A DNA stretch of 64,000 bases from SIG622 sp045604705 (GTDB taxonomy: Bacteria > Bacillota > Clostridia > Oscillospirales > CAG-382), in the NCBI GenBank assembly GCA_045604705.1, contig JAZUOO010000021.1, positions 1 to 64,000 of the forward strand, in the 5' to 3' direction. The position numbers and the translations under genes were made by a program. The notes below the pieces were generated by a model, which was not told the DNA's origin, made no database searches, and saw nothing but the letters and a program-made list of their open reading frames with translations. Position 1 is the first letter of the stretch, and every line of letters begins with the position of its first letter. This document shows, piece after piece, positions 25,318 to 35,543 of the stretch.

Positions 25318-27270
25318 ATGAGTGAACAGATAAACAACAATGCACCGGAAGAGAAGGTGCTGACGGAAAAGGAGCTCAGCCAGCAGATGCAGGTGCGCCG
25401 TGAGAAGCTTGCGGCACTTCAGGCGGCAGGCAATGACCCCTTTGAAATAGTAAAGTATCCTCAGGATACACATACGGATGAGATTATCAATAACTTTGAT
25501 GAGATGGAAGGCAAGACTGTTTGTATTGCGGGTCGTCTTATGGCGAAGCGTGTTATGGGTAAGGCTTCCTTTATCAACGTGCAGGACAGAAACGGCAACA
25601 TCCAGTGCTACGTCTGCAGAGACGATCTTGGTGAAGAACCCTATGCAGGCTTTAAGAAGTTTGATATAGGTGACATCGTTGGCGTTAAGGGCGTAGTTTT
25701 CAGAACAAAAATGGGCGAAAAGTCCGTACATGCATCCGAGTGCGTGCTGCTTTCAAAGAGCCTTAGAGTTCTTCCCGAAAAGTACCACGGACTTAAGGAT
25801 ACGGAAATCAGATACAGACAGAGATATACAGACCTTATAGTAAACCCCGAGGTTAAGGACGTATTTGAAAAGCGCTCAAAGATAATCAAAGAGGTGAGAA
25901 ACTTCCTTGATACAAAGGGCTTTATGGAGGTTGAAACTCCCGTACTTCAGACAATTGCGGGCGGTGCATCTGCAAGACCTTTTATAACTCACCACAACGC
26001 TCTCGACATTGATATGTACATGAGAATAGCTCTTGAGCTTCCTCTAAAGCGTCTTATCGTGGGCGGCTTTGAAAGAGTATACGAAATCTCCAGAGTGTTC
26101 AGAAACGAGGGTATTGATGTCCGTCACAACCCCGAATTTACTCTTATGGAGCTTTATCAGGCATATACGGACTACCACGGAATGATGGACATCACCGAAG
26201 AAATGTTCAGACACGTCTGCATGGCGGTAAACGGCACAACAACCATTACTTACGGCGGTCATGAGCTTGATCTGGGAAAGCCTTTTGCAAGAATCCCCAT
26301 GGTTGAAGCTGTAAAGCAGTTCTCAGGCGTTGACTTTGATACTCTTAACACCCTTGAAGAAGTAAGAGCAGCTGCCGTGGAAAAGCACGTTGAATACGAG
26401 GAACACCACCTTAAGGGCGACATTCTCAATTTGTTCTTCGACGAATTTGTTGAAAAGAACCTTATTCAGCCTACATTTATTATAGACTATCCCGTTGAGA
26501 TTTCTCCCCTCACAAAGAGAAAGCCCGACAAGCCCGAATATACCGAGCGTTTCGAGCTGTTCATCGTGGGCAGAGAATACGGTAACGCATACTCCGAGCT
26601 TAACGACCCGATTGATCAAAGACAGAGATTTGAACGTCAGGCAGAGCTTCGTGCTGCAGGCGATGAGGAAGCAAACCTCATTGATGAAGACTTTATGTGC
26701 GCTCTGGAATACGGTATGCCCCCCACAGGCGGTCTGGGCGTAGGTATCGACAGAATGGTAATGCTCATGACGGGAGCAGAGTCCATCAGAGACGTTATCC
26801 TTTTCCCCACGATGAAGCCTATCGAAGACGGCAAGAACAACAGACGTGAAAAAAAGGTTGCAGAGGTTGAAATTGAAGCTGTAGAAGAAAAAATAGACTT
26901 TTCAAAGGTAGAAATAGAACCCCTATTTTCTGAATTTGTTGATTTCGAAACTTTCTCAAAGTCCGATTTCAGAGCAGTAAAGGTAAAGGAATGTGAAGCG
27001 GTTGAAAAGAGCAAGAAGCTGCTTAAGTTTACTCTTGATGATGGTACCGGTACAGACAGAATAATCCTTTCCGGTATTCGCGAATACTACGAGCCTGAAC
27101 AGCTTGTGGGCAAGACGCTTGTCGCAATCACAAATCTTCCTCCCAGAGCAATGATGGGCATTGAGTCCAACGGTATGCTTCTTTCCGCTATCCACAACGA
27201 GGAGGGTGAGGAAAGACTCAATCTGCTTATGGTAAGCAATCGTATACCTGCAGGAGCGAAACTTTATTAA
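25318..27270 (+). CDS. lysS: Lysyl-tRNA synthetase, class II, with C-terminal tRNA-binding domain
   Basis: A 650-residue enzyme that charges tRNA-Lys. The N-terminal OB fold (anticodon binding) covers about residues 55-175. The class II core has motif 2 FERVYEISRVFRNEG and motif 3 GGLGVGIDRMVML. After the normal end near residue 505 comes a charged linker and a second OB fold of the Trbp111/EMAP type (VDFETFSKSDFRAVKVKECE, KKLLKFTLDDG, LPPRAMMGIESNGMLLSA). That domain is usual on MetRS, and the protein is about 150 residues longer than a standard LysRS. It probably strengthens non-specific tRNA binding. Confidence 0.95.
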   Translation: MSEQINNNAPEEKVLTEKELSQQMQVRREKLAALQAAGNDPFEIVKYPQDTHTDEIINNFDEMEGKTVCIAGRLMAKRVMGKASFINVQDRNGNIQCYVCRDDLGEEPYAGFKKFDIGDIVGVKGVVFRTKMGEKSVHASECVLLSKSLRVLPEKYHGLKDTEIRYRQRYTDLIVNPEVKDVFEKRSKIIKEVRNFLDTKGFMEVETPVLQTIAGGASARPFITHHNALDIDMYMRIALELPLKRLIVGGFERVYEISRVFRNEGIDVRHNPEFTLMELYQAYTDYHGMMDITEEMFRHVCMAVNGTTTITYGGHELDLGKPFARIPMVEAVKQFSGVDFDTLNTLEEVRAAAVEKHVEYEEHHLKGDILNLFFDEFVEKNLIQPTFIIDYPVEISPLTKRKPDKPEYTERFELFIVGREYGNAYSELNDPIDQRQRFERQAELRAAGDEEANLIDEDFMCALEYGMPPTGGLGVGIDRMVMLMTGAESIRDVILFPTMKPIEDGKNNRREKKVAEVEIEAVEEKIDFSKVEIEPLFSEFVDFETFSKSDFRAVKVKECEAVEKSKKLLKFTLDDGTGTDRIILSGIREYYEPEQLVGKTLVAITNLPPRAMMGIESNGMLLSAIHNEEGEERLNLLMVSNRIPAGAKLY

Positions 27271-27342
27271 AATTAAGTATTTGTATTGATTTGTTTTTTG
27301 GGATATTTGCTTTATAATAGATAATAAGAGTTGTAATGAATT

Positions 27343-27373
27343 AAGACGTTTTCCGTATAAGGAAACGTCTTTT
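27343..27373 (+). terminator. lysS intrinsic terminator
   Basis: AAGACGTTTTCC (27343-27354) pairs, with one bulge, with GGAAACGTCTT (27361-27371), ending in a T6 run. Confidence 0.85.
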
Positions 27374-27539
27374 TTGATATTATCAGTTTTTCGTTGTATT
27401 TCAGGAATTTGACATTTAGCTATTGACGGTTTTATTACGGTTGAGAAAACTATTATCAACCGTCGAATTTTAATGGGAATTGAAATTTAGACTGATTTTC
27501 TCTGTGATAGTATAAGTATAAGGTTTTATAAATACAGAA

Positions 27540-27573
27540 AGATACCACCTTGCCCGTGAGAGAGGTGGTATCT
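27540..27573. terminator. 11-bp hairpin downstream of the SLH protein gene
   Basis: AGATACCACCT (27540-27550) and AGGTGGTATCT (27563-27573) form a perfect stem. It is convergent between lysS and the giant surface-protein gene and probably stops transcripts from the latter, although the U-tract is short. Nothing else is seen in 27374-27653. Confidence 0.55.
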
Positions 27574-27653
27574 TAAACATTTGCTGTTTACTTATCAGCT
27601 TTGTTGAATCATTAGAATATCAAAGCTTTGTTTGTCCTGTGAAAATATACTGT

Positions 27654-30600
27654 TTACGGTTCGTACTTTGTCCAGTCGGTAACTTCGCTAAGATTAATCC
27701 ACTTTTCGTAAATATTGTTCTTCATTTCGAATTCATGGCTGTTTGTTGCTTCCTGAACAGCGATATAATACCATGCTGACTCATCACTGTTATCGGACCA
27801 TTTTATCATATCATCATGTAAATCATCGATAGTTTCAGGAACACGGTTGAGTACTCTGTTAATCATAGTCATTGCTTCTGCACGGGTAATGAACTGGTCA
27901 GGTCTGAAGGTTTTGTCTTCATAACCTCTTATCCAACCATGTGCCGCCGCTTCATGAATTTCAGCTTCAGCCCAGTGACCTTCAACATCTGTAAAGTTGT
28001 CAACAACTTCAAATTCCGAATCGTCAAATCTTGCACAGAATGAAGCAAACTCAGCACGGGTGATATATTCATTCGGCATAAATTCGGTTTCGGTTCTGCC
28101 GAAAACTATTCCCATCTTTGTAAGTGTGGAAACCGAAGTTCTGTACCATGCGTCCTCTTCAATGTCATCGTATGGATTTTCGCTTGCAAGATTTTCATTA
28201 CGAACATCTTCCTTGAGAAGTCTGAACAGGATTGCTGTCACCTCTGCACGTGTAATATGCTCAAGCGGTCTTACCGTGTCATCGGGATAGCCTATTATGT
28301 ACGCAAAGTGATGCTCGCCGTCAAGTGCATCCGGAGTATCGTGACCGCTACCTGCACCGCCATTGTCCTCAACCCATGCTGCGTAAACGGTAATGTTTTT
28401 GTTCATTTTTACTTCGTCTACATCTTCGGTAAGTGATTCATCAAGATGCCAACCATCAAACACATAACCATCTTTTACGGGAACCTTTGTAAGCTTAACG
28501 GTCGTACCTGAGGTATACGCTTCCATAGCTATTTTATTTCCGCCGTTTGTTTCGTAGGTGAGAGTGTATCTTGTGGTAATACCACCGCCACCGCCGCCAC
28601 CGTTTCGTGTCCACTGTGCAACGAAGTTGATATTTCTGTCAACCGTTACGGTATCGTCGGGATTAAATGTATTTTCGCCCTCTTTCCAGCCATTAAAGGT
28701 ATAGCCGCTGCGTGTGGGTTTTGCCTTTACTGTAATTTCGGCACCTGCGGGAACTGTAATTGTGCTGTAATCCACACCCTCGGCACCCGTACCGCCGTTA
28801 AGGTCATAGCTTACCGCATACTGTGCAATAAATCTTCCCAGGAATGAAACATCGTGGTTGGGCATTGTAAACTTGTTGTTTACAACATTCGCTGTACGTG
28901 TGTACCAGCCATCAAAGAAGTATCCTTCAAGCTCAAGCTTTTCTTTAACTTCAATATTCTCTGTGCCGTAGCGTACATTTTCTATGGTCAATTCGGACAA
29001 ATCAGGAGCATTTTCAGGCTGTTCGCCGTAGTATATGTACTCTACATTGTATACGTTTCTGTCGTAATAAATATTAAGAACAAGGTTTCCTTCTTCAGTG
29101 TCAGGGTCAACAGTAACGTGTCCGTAGCTGTTGCTTTCCTGGCTGTTAACGTGGAAGCCCGTATACGGAACAGTTTCCGCTTCAACGTGCTGTCCTACAA
29201 GTGCTTCCTTTGTGTATGAAGAGTCAGAGTCAAGTGTGTAATCATTCTCATCAAAGGCATCTCCTGCATCTACGTTCTGCAACCAGTAGTTAACTGTGTA
29301 GTCCACAAGATTGGAACTAAATTTACCCTTTAATACAACATCTTTGTCCGGCATTGTAAATTCGCCGTCAACAATCTCTGCATCAGAGGTGTTCCAGCCG
29401 TCAAAGGTATAACCGGGAACAGAAGGAGCATCGGCTACAGTAACTTCCTTGCCGTAATGAACGTTATTTTCCTGCTCGGGAAGCTGCTCGTCTGCACCTG
29501 CGGGAGTAGTTCCTTCATATTCGTATGTTATCTTGTGGGGATTTCTGTCATAGAAAAATTCGATAACCAGTGAGCCGTCAGGAAGAATTTCTTCCGTCTT
29601 CGAGCTAACAACAACTTCACCTACGGTAGTAACGTTTTTGAAGCCGGGAATGGTAAGTGCGTATACCGTAATGTCCTCGTCTGTTGTACCTGTACGCTTT
29701 GCCTCGCTGTAAATCTCATATCCGTTGAGATCTTTCTTTTGCGTCATATGGCGGATTATATAAGGTGTATTTGTTTTCGCATCAAATGTTCCTCTAAGGC
29801 GTACATTGTGCATCGGCATAGTAAACTCATTGCCTACTATTGTTACGACATCCTCATCGCTTTCCTGAGCAACAGAAGTCCAGCCTACAAACACATAGCC
29901 TTCGGGAGCATCAAGTACGTCAAGAAGCTCTACTTTTTCCCCGTGACGGTATGGTGACTCGGCATCTTGAGGTGCAGTAACACCATCGGGAACAAAACCG
30001 TCTACAAAATATGTTACATTGTACTCGGTTCTCTTGTAGTAAAGTTTAAGCACCAACAAATTATTTACATCAACAATACCTTCTTCGGGATTTGCGTAAT
30101 CAAATGTGTATCCCGGGAAGTTTCTCTTAGCTGCCGTAATTTTTTCGCCGGTTATACCTGTGTGGTAATTTATATTCTCAGTGCTGTCTGGATATGTGCC
30201 GTCAGCATTCTGGAGATAATGATGAACCTCATACTTTGTGTCGCTTCTCGGATTGAAGTTGCCTTCAAACACAACATCGTGTGCAGGCATTTCAAAGGTT
30301 CCGCTTGAGGGAATTCCGCTTGTTTGCGGATACCAGCCGTCAAAGGAATATCCATCAAGCTCCGGTTTTTCCGCAACATCAATATCCTCTGTGCCGTAAC
30401 GTACATTTTCCCTGGTCAATTGGGACAAATCAGGAGCATTTTCAGGCTGTTCTGCCGGTTCATATCTGTATATTACTTTGTATTCTTTTCTCTTATAGAA
30501 GAATCTAAGCTCTGTTTTACCGTTTTCATTGATTTCTGATGTTGCTGAGTATTTTTCGTGACCCGTATCAAGCTCAAAACCGACAATTTCCTTGATAGGC

Positions 30601-33600
30601 TCTGCAATTGCGTTGTCTCCGGCAGTTCCTGTGTGATTGAATGTATAGTCAGGAGCATCGGATTCAGGATCTTCGGAATAAGAATAAGTGCCGTCGAGCT
30701 TCTGGAAATAGTGTTTTTCTACCCATGCAACACCTTCAATACGTTCAAAGTTGCCGTAAAGTGTAACATCTCTTGCGGGCATGGTAAAGCTTTCCGTATC
30801 GTTGCCAACGGTATATCCGGTTGAATGCCATCCGGCAAAATTGAAATGATCAAGTGTAAGATCGTCTTTAACCTCAACCTCTTCACCGAATTTATAGGTT
30901 TCAGGTTCCCAATTGGATATATCAGGAGCACCCCCAGGCTGAGTGGGATTTTCATAAGCATAGGTTAATTTATATGAATTTCTTTTGTAGTAACGCTTAA
31001 GAACGAGAGAACCGTTACCTGCGATTTTGCCGCTTAATACGTTATATTCGTTGCTTTCGTCAAAGTAGAAGCCTTCAAATTCCTTTTCGTTGGCGTATAC
31101 GGTTGTACCCGTTGTACCTGTATTAGAATAGTTTACAGTATTATCGGCAAGAACAAACTCGTTATCTGTTAAGGTTTCAAGATAATACTCAACAGAGTAC
31201 GAGGTATCGACATTTGCTGTAAATTCACCGATAAACGCAACGTCGTTGTCCGGCATACTGAAGGTTTCGAGTGCTGTAGCATCTGTACTTAACGATTCCC
31301 ATCCAAGGAATTTATAACCTTCTTCATCAGCATTTTCTGCAACGGTTACAACTTCTTCAAACTTATGTTTTTTGGTTGCGGGAGGATCAATCTCTTCGGA
31401 GTAATCCGGCTTTGTGGGAACATCGCCCGTAAAGTCGTATGTTACTTCATACTCGTTGCGGTCATAATAAAGTATGAGTTCGAGATCATTTTCTGTAGTT
31501 ACGGTTCCTTCCGTAACGTTAGCTGCTGTTTCATCGTAAGTAAAGCCGTGATAATACTTAGGAAGTGCTACTGCTTTACTGCCGGCAAATGCGGTTTTGT
31601 CATCAGTTTCTCTTGTCTCATATACTCCGTCTTCCATTGTTTCCGTTTTATGGATAACTTTATAGGAGCTGGTAATGGGAGTAAATGAACCTATTAATCT
31701 TACAGGACTATCGGGCATCTTGAATTCGCCGTTTGTAACAACAACCGACTGATTATCCGGCTTCCATCCGCTGAAGGTATAGTTTTCTGCAGTTGCATCG
31801 GGAGCGATAGTTACAGTTGAACCGTAAGGTACTTCAGCATTTGCAGGATTTCCGTTGTATTCTGTGCCTGAAAGATCTGTTGCATCAGCGGGTGTTGTAC
31901 CGCTGTATACATATTCAACCGGATATTTGTTGACGGTAAATACCCCTATAATTTCAACATCTTCGTTGGGCATTTCAAATTCATCGCCGGGTTTAACATC
32001 TTCGCCGTCAATTGTCCAGCCACTGAATTCGTAGCCTTCCTTTGTGGGCTCTGCGTCAATTGTGAAATCCGAACCTGTGAAACGCTTGTATGTTTTGTAC
32101 TCATTTTCGTCAACTATGTAGGTAATCTGACGAGTTTCAAGCTCAGGAGTGGTTACCTCAGCTGCAGGAATTTCCTCGCTGTTTACAAGAGATGCAAAAC
32201 CGCTATTGGTGGGAAGAATACCGTCGCCCAGTGTTACGGATGCTGCATCAATAACATCGTAATCGGGAATTACTTTAAAGGAAACCACAAGCTGTTTGCC
32301 GTAGAAGTCATTATTTTCACCTCTGCCGGTTTCGGATATAAAGTTTTCATCAAAATTAAAGCCGTTAACGGTAAGTCTGTCGCCCGATTCGGAAATCTCA
32401 TAGTCAAGGTTTTCGTCTTCTTCAAGCTCCTCCGACCAGCCGTTTTGGGTTTTCGCTCTCGTACGGAGTGTAATCTCGGTAGCATTGCCGTTTTCAAAAT
32501 CAAAATAGGGCGAAATGGTATCAACCATTGTAGCCTCTTCACCCATGGTAATGGTCGGGTGGTCAATCTCCTGGATAATGGATTCAAAAATCATCAAAAG
32601 TGATGTTGTGCTGTCAGGAGTCAGATAATAACCGTTGTTGATGCTACCGTTTTCGCCGGGGGTAGTCATATTTTTAGCATTCGGGTAGTTTGATGACACA
32701 TAATGCATAAACTTGTTGATATTTTCATCTATATCGGTTGCATCGGCATTAGTATCTATACAAACGCTGTAAATGGTAACATCTGCGGCACTCTTCATAT
32801 TACCGGCAACGGTAATTGCGTTGTTTGCGACAGAATCCTGGAAACCGTTGTTGTATGTCGGCGAACCGTCTGAAAATACAATAACAACCTCTTTGCGGTC
32901 AACCGCACCCTCATCGTTTACTGCACTGCGGTTCATAAGAACTGCCTGTGCAAGATTCAAACCGTAGTCAACCGCTGTAGCACCATTAGGACTGATTGCA
33001 TCTACAGCCGCTTTAAGCTCGGCAGTACCATCCGAATCAACGGGGGTAAGATTTTTTACAACCTGTGAATATCCACGGTTGTTGCCCTCGGTAACCGTGG
33101 GCACTGTGCTGTTATAATAGTTTTCATTGGCAAACTTAACGATAGAAATGGTGTGCATCTGGTCCACTTCAAGACCCTGGTTCATCTGTGCGGTAGCGTC
33201 AATAAAGGTTTTAACCGCATCCTGAAGTGATTTCATTTTCTTGATAGTCTGACTGTCGACAGTTGCCGAATAGAACTGTACAACACTGTAAGAAGAATAC
33301 TGGCGGTCAGTCGAAATATCACCGGATAATACGGGGTATATAATTACTTCTGAATTACCCACCGAATATTCGTACATCTCAAAACCGTTTGTATCACGAC
33401 CTGTGTATGAAACACGGGTATATACAGGCTCTTGTTCGGTACCTGTGTTTATGTAGTATGTGGAGGAGGTGTTTTCCAAGCCATAAGCTGTGTGTTCTTC
33501 TTCCCAGAACCACCAACCGGTAGTATATGTATACTCAGAGCCTGTTGCTTCATTGTATCCGGTTATTCTGGTTGTTGTGTAATTATCGTCCATAGAACCG

Positions 33601-33887
33601 GAAGCATCAAGCACAAGCACAATATCGGTAGGTTCTACAGAGCTCATCTGTCTTACCACACCTGTTGTATGTGCCGTAAGTGTAATGTCAATTGTTCCGT
33701 CGGAATTTGCTGTGGAGGTCTTGGTATAGATTATACCGCCCGCCTGATTTGTGTTTTCCTTTGTATCACTCTGCACAACCGTTGTTTCTTCCTGTGCCGT
33801 AGCAGAGAAAGTGATACCAGGAACAAGTGTCACTAACATAGAAAACGTTAATGTGCAGGCTAATAATTTCTTTACTCTTTTTTCCAT
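27654..33887 (-). CDS. Giant surface protein: vWA, InlB-type repeats and SLH anchor
   Basis: A 2077-residue exported protein. It has a signal peptide (to about 31) and a von Willebrand A domain (about 75-440) with the metal site LVLDASGSMDD. Eight InlB/Listeria-Bacteroides-like repeats (about 590-1700) follow, each with GWxxx...FxMPxxDVxxxGxF, alternating with HYLQ-type spacer units of the form YYKRxxYxVTY. Next come two further GYxFxGW units, a Gly7 linker (near 1760) and three C-terminal SLH domains (about 1860-2050: GYPDDTVRPLEHITRAE, EFMPNEYITRAEF, GYEDKTFRPDQFITRAEA). SLH domains bind pyruvylated cell-wall glycan, so it is probably an S-layer-attached adhesin. Close repeats make assembly errors possible. 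Confidence 0.9.
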   Translation of the reverse strand: MEKRVKKLLACTLTFSMLVTLVPGITFSATAQEETTVVQSDTKENTNQAGGIIYTKTSTANSDGTIDITLTAHTTGVVRQMSSVEPTDIVLVLDASGSMDDNYTTTRITGYNEATGSEYTYTTGWWFWEEEHTAYGLENTSSTYYINTGTEQEPVYTRVSYTGRDTNGFEMYEYSVGNSEVIIYPVLSGDISTDRQYSSYSVVQFYSATVDSQTIKKMKSLQDAVKTFIDATAQMNQGLEVDQMHTISIVKFANENYYNSTVPTVTEGNNRGYSQVVKNLTPVDSDGTAELKAAVDAISPNGATAVDYGLNLAQAVLMNRSAVNDEGAVDRKEVVIVFSDGSPTYNNGFQDSVANNAITVAGNMKSAADVTIYSVCIDTNADATDIDENINKFMHYVSSNYPNAKNMTTPGENGSINNGYYLTPDSTTSLLMIFESIIQEIDHPTITMGEEATMVDTISPYFDFENGNATEITLRTRAKTQNGWSEELEEDENLDYEISESGDRLTVNGFNFDENFISETGRGENNDFYGKQLVVSFKVIPDYDVIDAASVTLGDGILPTNSGFASLVNSEEIPAAEVTTPELETRQITYIVDENEYKTYKRFTGSDFTIDAEPTKEGYEFSGWTIDGEDVKPGDEFEMPNEDVEIIGVFTVNKYPVEYVYSGTTPADATDLSGTEYNGNPANAEVPYGSTVTIAPDATAENYTFSGWKPDNQSVVVTNGEFKMPDSPVRLIGSFTPITSSYKVIHKTETMEDGVYETRETDDKTAFAGSKAVALPKYYHGFTYDETAANVTEGTVTTENDLELILYYDRNEYEVTYDFTGDVPTKPDYSEEIDPPATKKHKFEEVVTVAENADEEGYKFLGWESLSTDATALETFSMPDNDVAFIGEFTANVDTSYSVEYYLETLTDNEFVLADNTVNYSNTGTTGTTVYANEKEFEGFYFDESNEYNVLSGKIAGNGSLVLKRYYKRNSYKLTYAYENPTQPGGAPDISNWEPETYKFGEEVEVKDDLTLDHFNFAGWHSTGYTVGNDTESFTMPARDVTLYGNFERIEGVAWVEKHYFQKLDGTYSYSEDPESDAPDYTFNHTGTAGDNAIAEPIKEIVGFELDTGHEKYSATSEINENGKTELRFFYKRKEYKVIYRYEPAEQPENAPDLSQLTRENVRYGTEDIDVAEKPELDGYSFDGWYPQTSGIPSSGTFEMPAHDVVFEGNFNPRSDTKYEVHHYLQNADGTYPDSTENINYHTGITGEKITAAKRNFPGYTFDYANPEEGIVDVNNLLVLKLYYKRTEYNVTYFVDGFVPDGVTAPQDAESPYRHGEKVELLDVLDAPEGYVFVGWTSVAQESDEDVVTIVGNEFTMPMHNVRLRGTFDAKTNTPYIIRHMTQKKDLNGYEIYSEAKRTGTTDEDITVYALTIPGFKNVTTVGEVVVSSKTEEILPDGSLVIEFFYDRNPHKITYEYEGTTPAGADEQLPEQENNVHYGKEVTVADAPSVPGYTFDGWNTSDAEIVDGEFTMPDKDVVLKGKFSSNLVDYTVNYWLQNVDAGDAFDENDYTLDSDSSYTKEALVGQHVEAETVPYTGFHVNSQESNSYGHVTVDPDTEEGNLVLNIYYDRNVYNVEYIYYGEQPENAPDLSELTIENVRYGTENIEVKEKLELEGYFFDGWYTRTANVVNNKFTMPNHDVSFLGRFIAQYAVSYDLNGGTGAEGVDYSTITVPAGAEITVKAKPTRSGYTFNGWKEGENTFNPDDTVTVDRNINFVAQWTRNGGGGGGGITTRYTLTYETNGGNKIAMEAYTSGTTVKLTKVPVKDGYVFDGWHLDESLTEDVDEVKMNKNITVYAAWVEDNGGAGSGHDTPDALDGEHHFAYIIGYPDDTVRPLEHITRAEVTAILFRLLKEDVRNENLASENPYDDIEEDAWYRTSVSTLTKMGIVFGRTETEFMPNEYITRAEFASFCARFDDSEFEVVDNFTDVEGHWAEAEIHEAAAHGWIRGYEDKTFRPDQFITRAEAMTMINRVLNRVPETIDDLHDDMIKWSDNSDESAWYYIAVQEATNSHEFEMKNNIYEKWINLSEVTDWTKYEP

Positions 33888-33968
33888 AAACTCAATCCTT
33901 TCTTGAAATAATTTATGTGGTGAATAACGGCAATATGCTATACCATCACTTTCTAAATTGTTTAGTAT

Positions 33969-33997
33969 ATTTTATCATAATTACATCTATTTGTCAA
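33969..33997 (-). promoter_or_regulatory. Promoter of the giant SLH protein
   Basis: Minus strand TTGACA (33997-33992), 17-bp spacer, TAAAAT (33974-33969), giving a leader of about 75 bases. The stretch 33998-34277 upstream has no recognisable gene. Confidence 0.75.
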
Positions 33998-34277
33998 TAA
34001 AATCAGATATAATATGAACCAATGTTAAAAAAGTTTACATATTTGGAGTGCACTTAAGAATTGAAGATTTTTTGTCGGTTTTTGTCGATGAGGTGTCAGT
34101 GATTTGACGAGGCATTAGGAAAAAATTTCAAAAACATCTCGAATGCTTTTCACTGACACACTTTGTCACAAATTTTGAATTTTTTAGTGCCGAGTTTTCT
34201 TGAATTTACGGGTGGTAAAATCGAAATTTTATGTTTTCTACGGATTTTTCACAAGCCTACAAAATACCCATAAAAGA

Positions 34278-34452
34278 AGAAACACGACTATCTAAAATTA
34301 AACACACCACAAAAGAGGTATCTCTTGTGGTGTATTTCATAATCGTGTTTAGTGTATTTTTTTGAAAATCCTTATTTTAAGCCAATTTTAGTTTATTTGA
34401 AGTATCTCTTTAAAAGTCCCTCAAGACCACGTCCGTGTCGAGCTTCGTCACG
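34278..34452. other. Left end of mobile element: diverged copy of the rubrerythrin 3' end (attL)
   Basis: On the minus strand, 34452-34393 encodes RDEARHGRGLEGLLKRYFK and a stop, nearly the last 20 residues of the rubrerythrin at 54025. Further left, collinear blocks match the DNA beyond that gene: CCTTATTTTAAGCCA, and 21 identical bases at 34278-34298 versus 53894-53914. A hairpin (ACACCAC... 34304-34333) is nested here. The 20-kb gap between the two copies, the integrase beside the intact copy and accessory genes between them mark this as the left attachment region. Confidence 0.75.
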
Positions 34453-34520
34453 AATATCTGATTGAGATTTGCCGATTTTGCCCGTAAATACACGGGTTTT
34501 GCAAAATAACAATTTTGCTT

Positions 34521-34539
34521 TTCCCACGGATTTCCCACG
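34521..34539. repeat. 19-bp direct repeat, left copy (probable integrase arm site)
   Basis: TTCCCACGGATTTCCCACG, repeated identically at 53848-53866 near the other end of the element. It is built of two TTCCCACG units. Tn916-type integrases bind comparable internal repeats through their N-terminal arm-binding domain. Confidence 0.6.
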
Positions 34540-34640
34540 TAAAACCGCTTCCCACATATGAGATTTTTCACAGTAAATTTCACCTTTACTGTTTAAACTT
34601 ATTATATCATAAACGAAGCGTAATGTCAATGTACAAGGTG

Positions 34641-35543
34641 TTAATTTTGGTCATCTTTTTGTTTCACTAAAAATTTGTATACTTTTTCTATTGCATTTTT
34701 AGCTTTTTCCGTTGTACATTTCTCGTACAGTCTTTCGTACAAGCCTTGTTCAAAATACTTTTGATCATTTGGATTATAATATAAACTCATAATTATATCG
34801 TCACTAAGATTCACAAAATCCCTTAGCTGATCAAAATGTTTAGAAGAAAACACCACAATGGTGGTATCGTTTGGATTATCATCATATTTTACATATTCTT
34901 CTTTAAATTTCCCTGGGATTGAGGATATATGCATTACTTCTCCCTCTATAACAGGTATAACATACGCATGAAATAATGTGTCATTATGTTTTTTCTCATA
35001 CATAATCTCTTTAGTGTTTTTTAATAGCTCTTCTAATTTGTGAGTATGTGGAACATTTCCGCCTAGTAAAGAAATATACGCCTTTAATAGAGTTTCGGAA
35101 AAAAATATTAAATTGTGAAATAATGCAAGGGTTAATTCTTCTATTGCTTGATAACAAGAACTATCAATGTCATATACACTATTGTTATTACAAACTTGTG
35201 TTGCATCATCCAACAAGTGATTTAGTACTGTTTTCTGGCATAAAAAAGCGTTTACAAAATTGTTTTTAGTTGGTTTAGACGTGGGAACCAAACCCATCGT
35301 GCTTATCCAAACAAACCCAAACTCACTTTCGGATATATGTATATTTTTATCACGATCAAAATAGCAATAATTTTCTTGGAAAAGTTCTACAGAAATATTT
35401 ACATCTTCAAAAAATTTGTTGTAAAGATCATCGTTGTCAAAAACAAATGCCATTGCAAATGGTGGCCCCTCTTTAAAGCGGTATATTAGGTATTCTAAAT
35501 CATTATTGTTTTTTATAACTAAAGCTTCTTCTTTGGTGATCAT
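34641..35543 (-). CDS. Accessory protein with a HEPN-like stretch
   Basis: A 300-residue soluble protein, AT-rich, first cargo gene inside the left end. The central segment (about 125-185) has EELTLALFHNLIFFSETLLK, then ISLLGGNVPHTHKLEELLKN. This is the pattern of HEPN-type helical domains (helix, then G-x-x-x-P-x-T-H-x-L-x-x-L), but the Rx4-6H RNase motif is not evident. The N-terminal part (FKEGPPFAMAFVFDNDDLYN) and the C-terminal helical end are unrecognised. ATG at 35543 follows GAGGA. HEPN proteins are frequent in phage defence and toxin systems, so a defence role is possible but unproven. Confidence 0.5.
   Translation of the reverse strand: MITKEEALVIKNNNDLEYLIYRFKEGPPFAMAFVFDNDDLYNKFFEDVNISVELFQENYCYFDRDKNIHISESEFGFVWISTMGLVPTSKPTKNNFVNAFLCQKTVLNHLLDDATQVCNNNSVYDIDSSCYQAIEELTLALFHNLIFFSETLLKAYISLLGGNVPHTHKLEELLKNTKEIMYEKKHNDTLFHAYVIPVIEGEVMHISSIPGKFKEEYVKYDDNPNDTTIVVFSSKHFDQLRDFVNLSDDIIMSLYYNPNDQKYFEQGLYERLYEKCTTEKAKNAIEKVYKFLVKQKDDQN

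Noticed and set aside
34393..34629. A 78-codon frame ending in the rubrerythrin tail as a real gene
   Set aside because: Only the last 20 codons resemble rubrerythrin; the rest translates element-end DNA including integrase arm repeats, so it is an attachment-site chimera.
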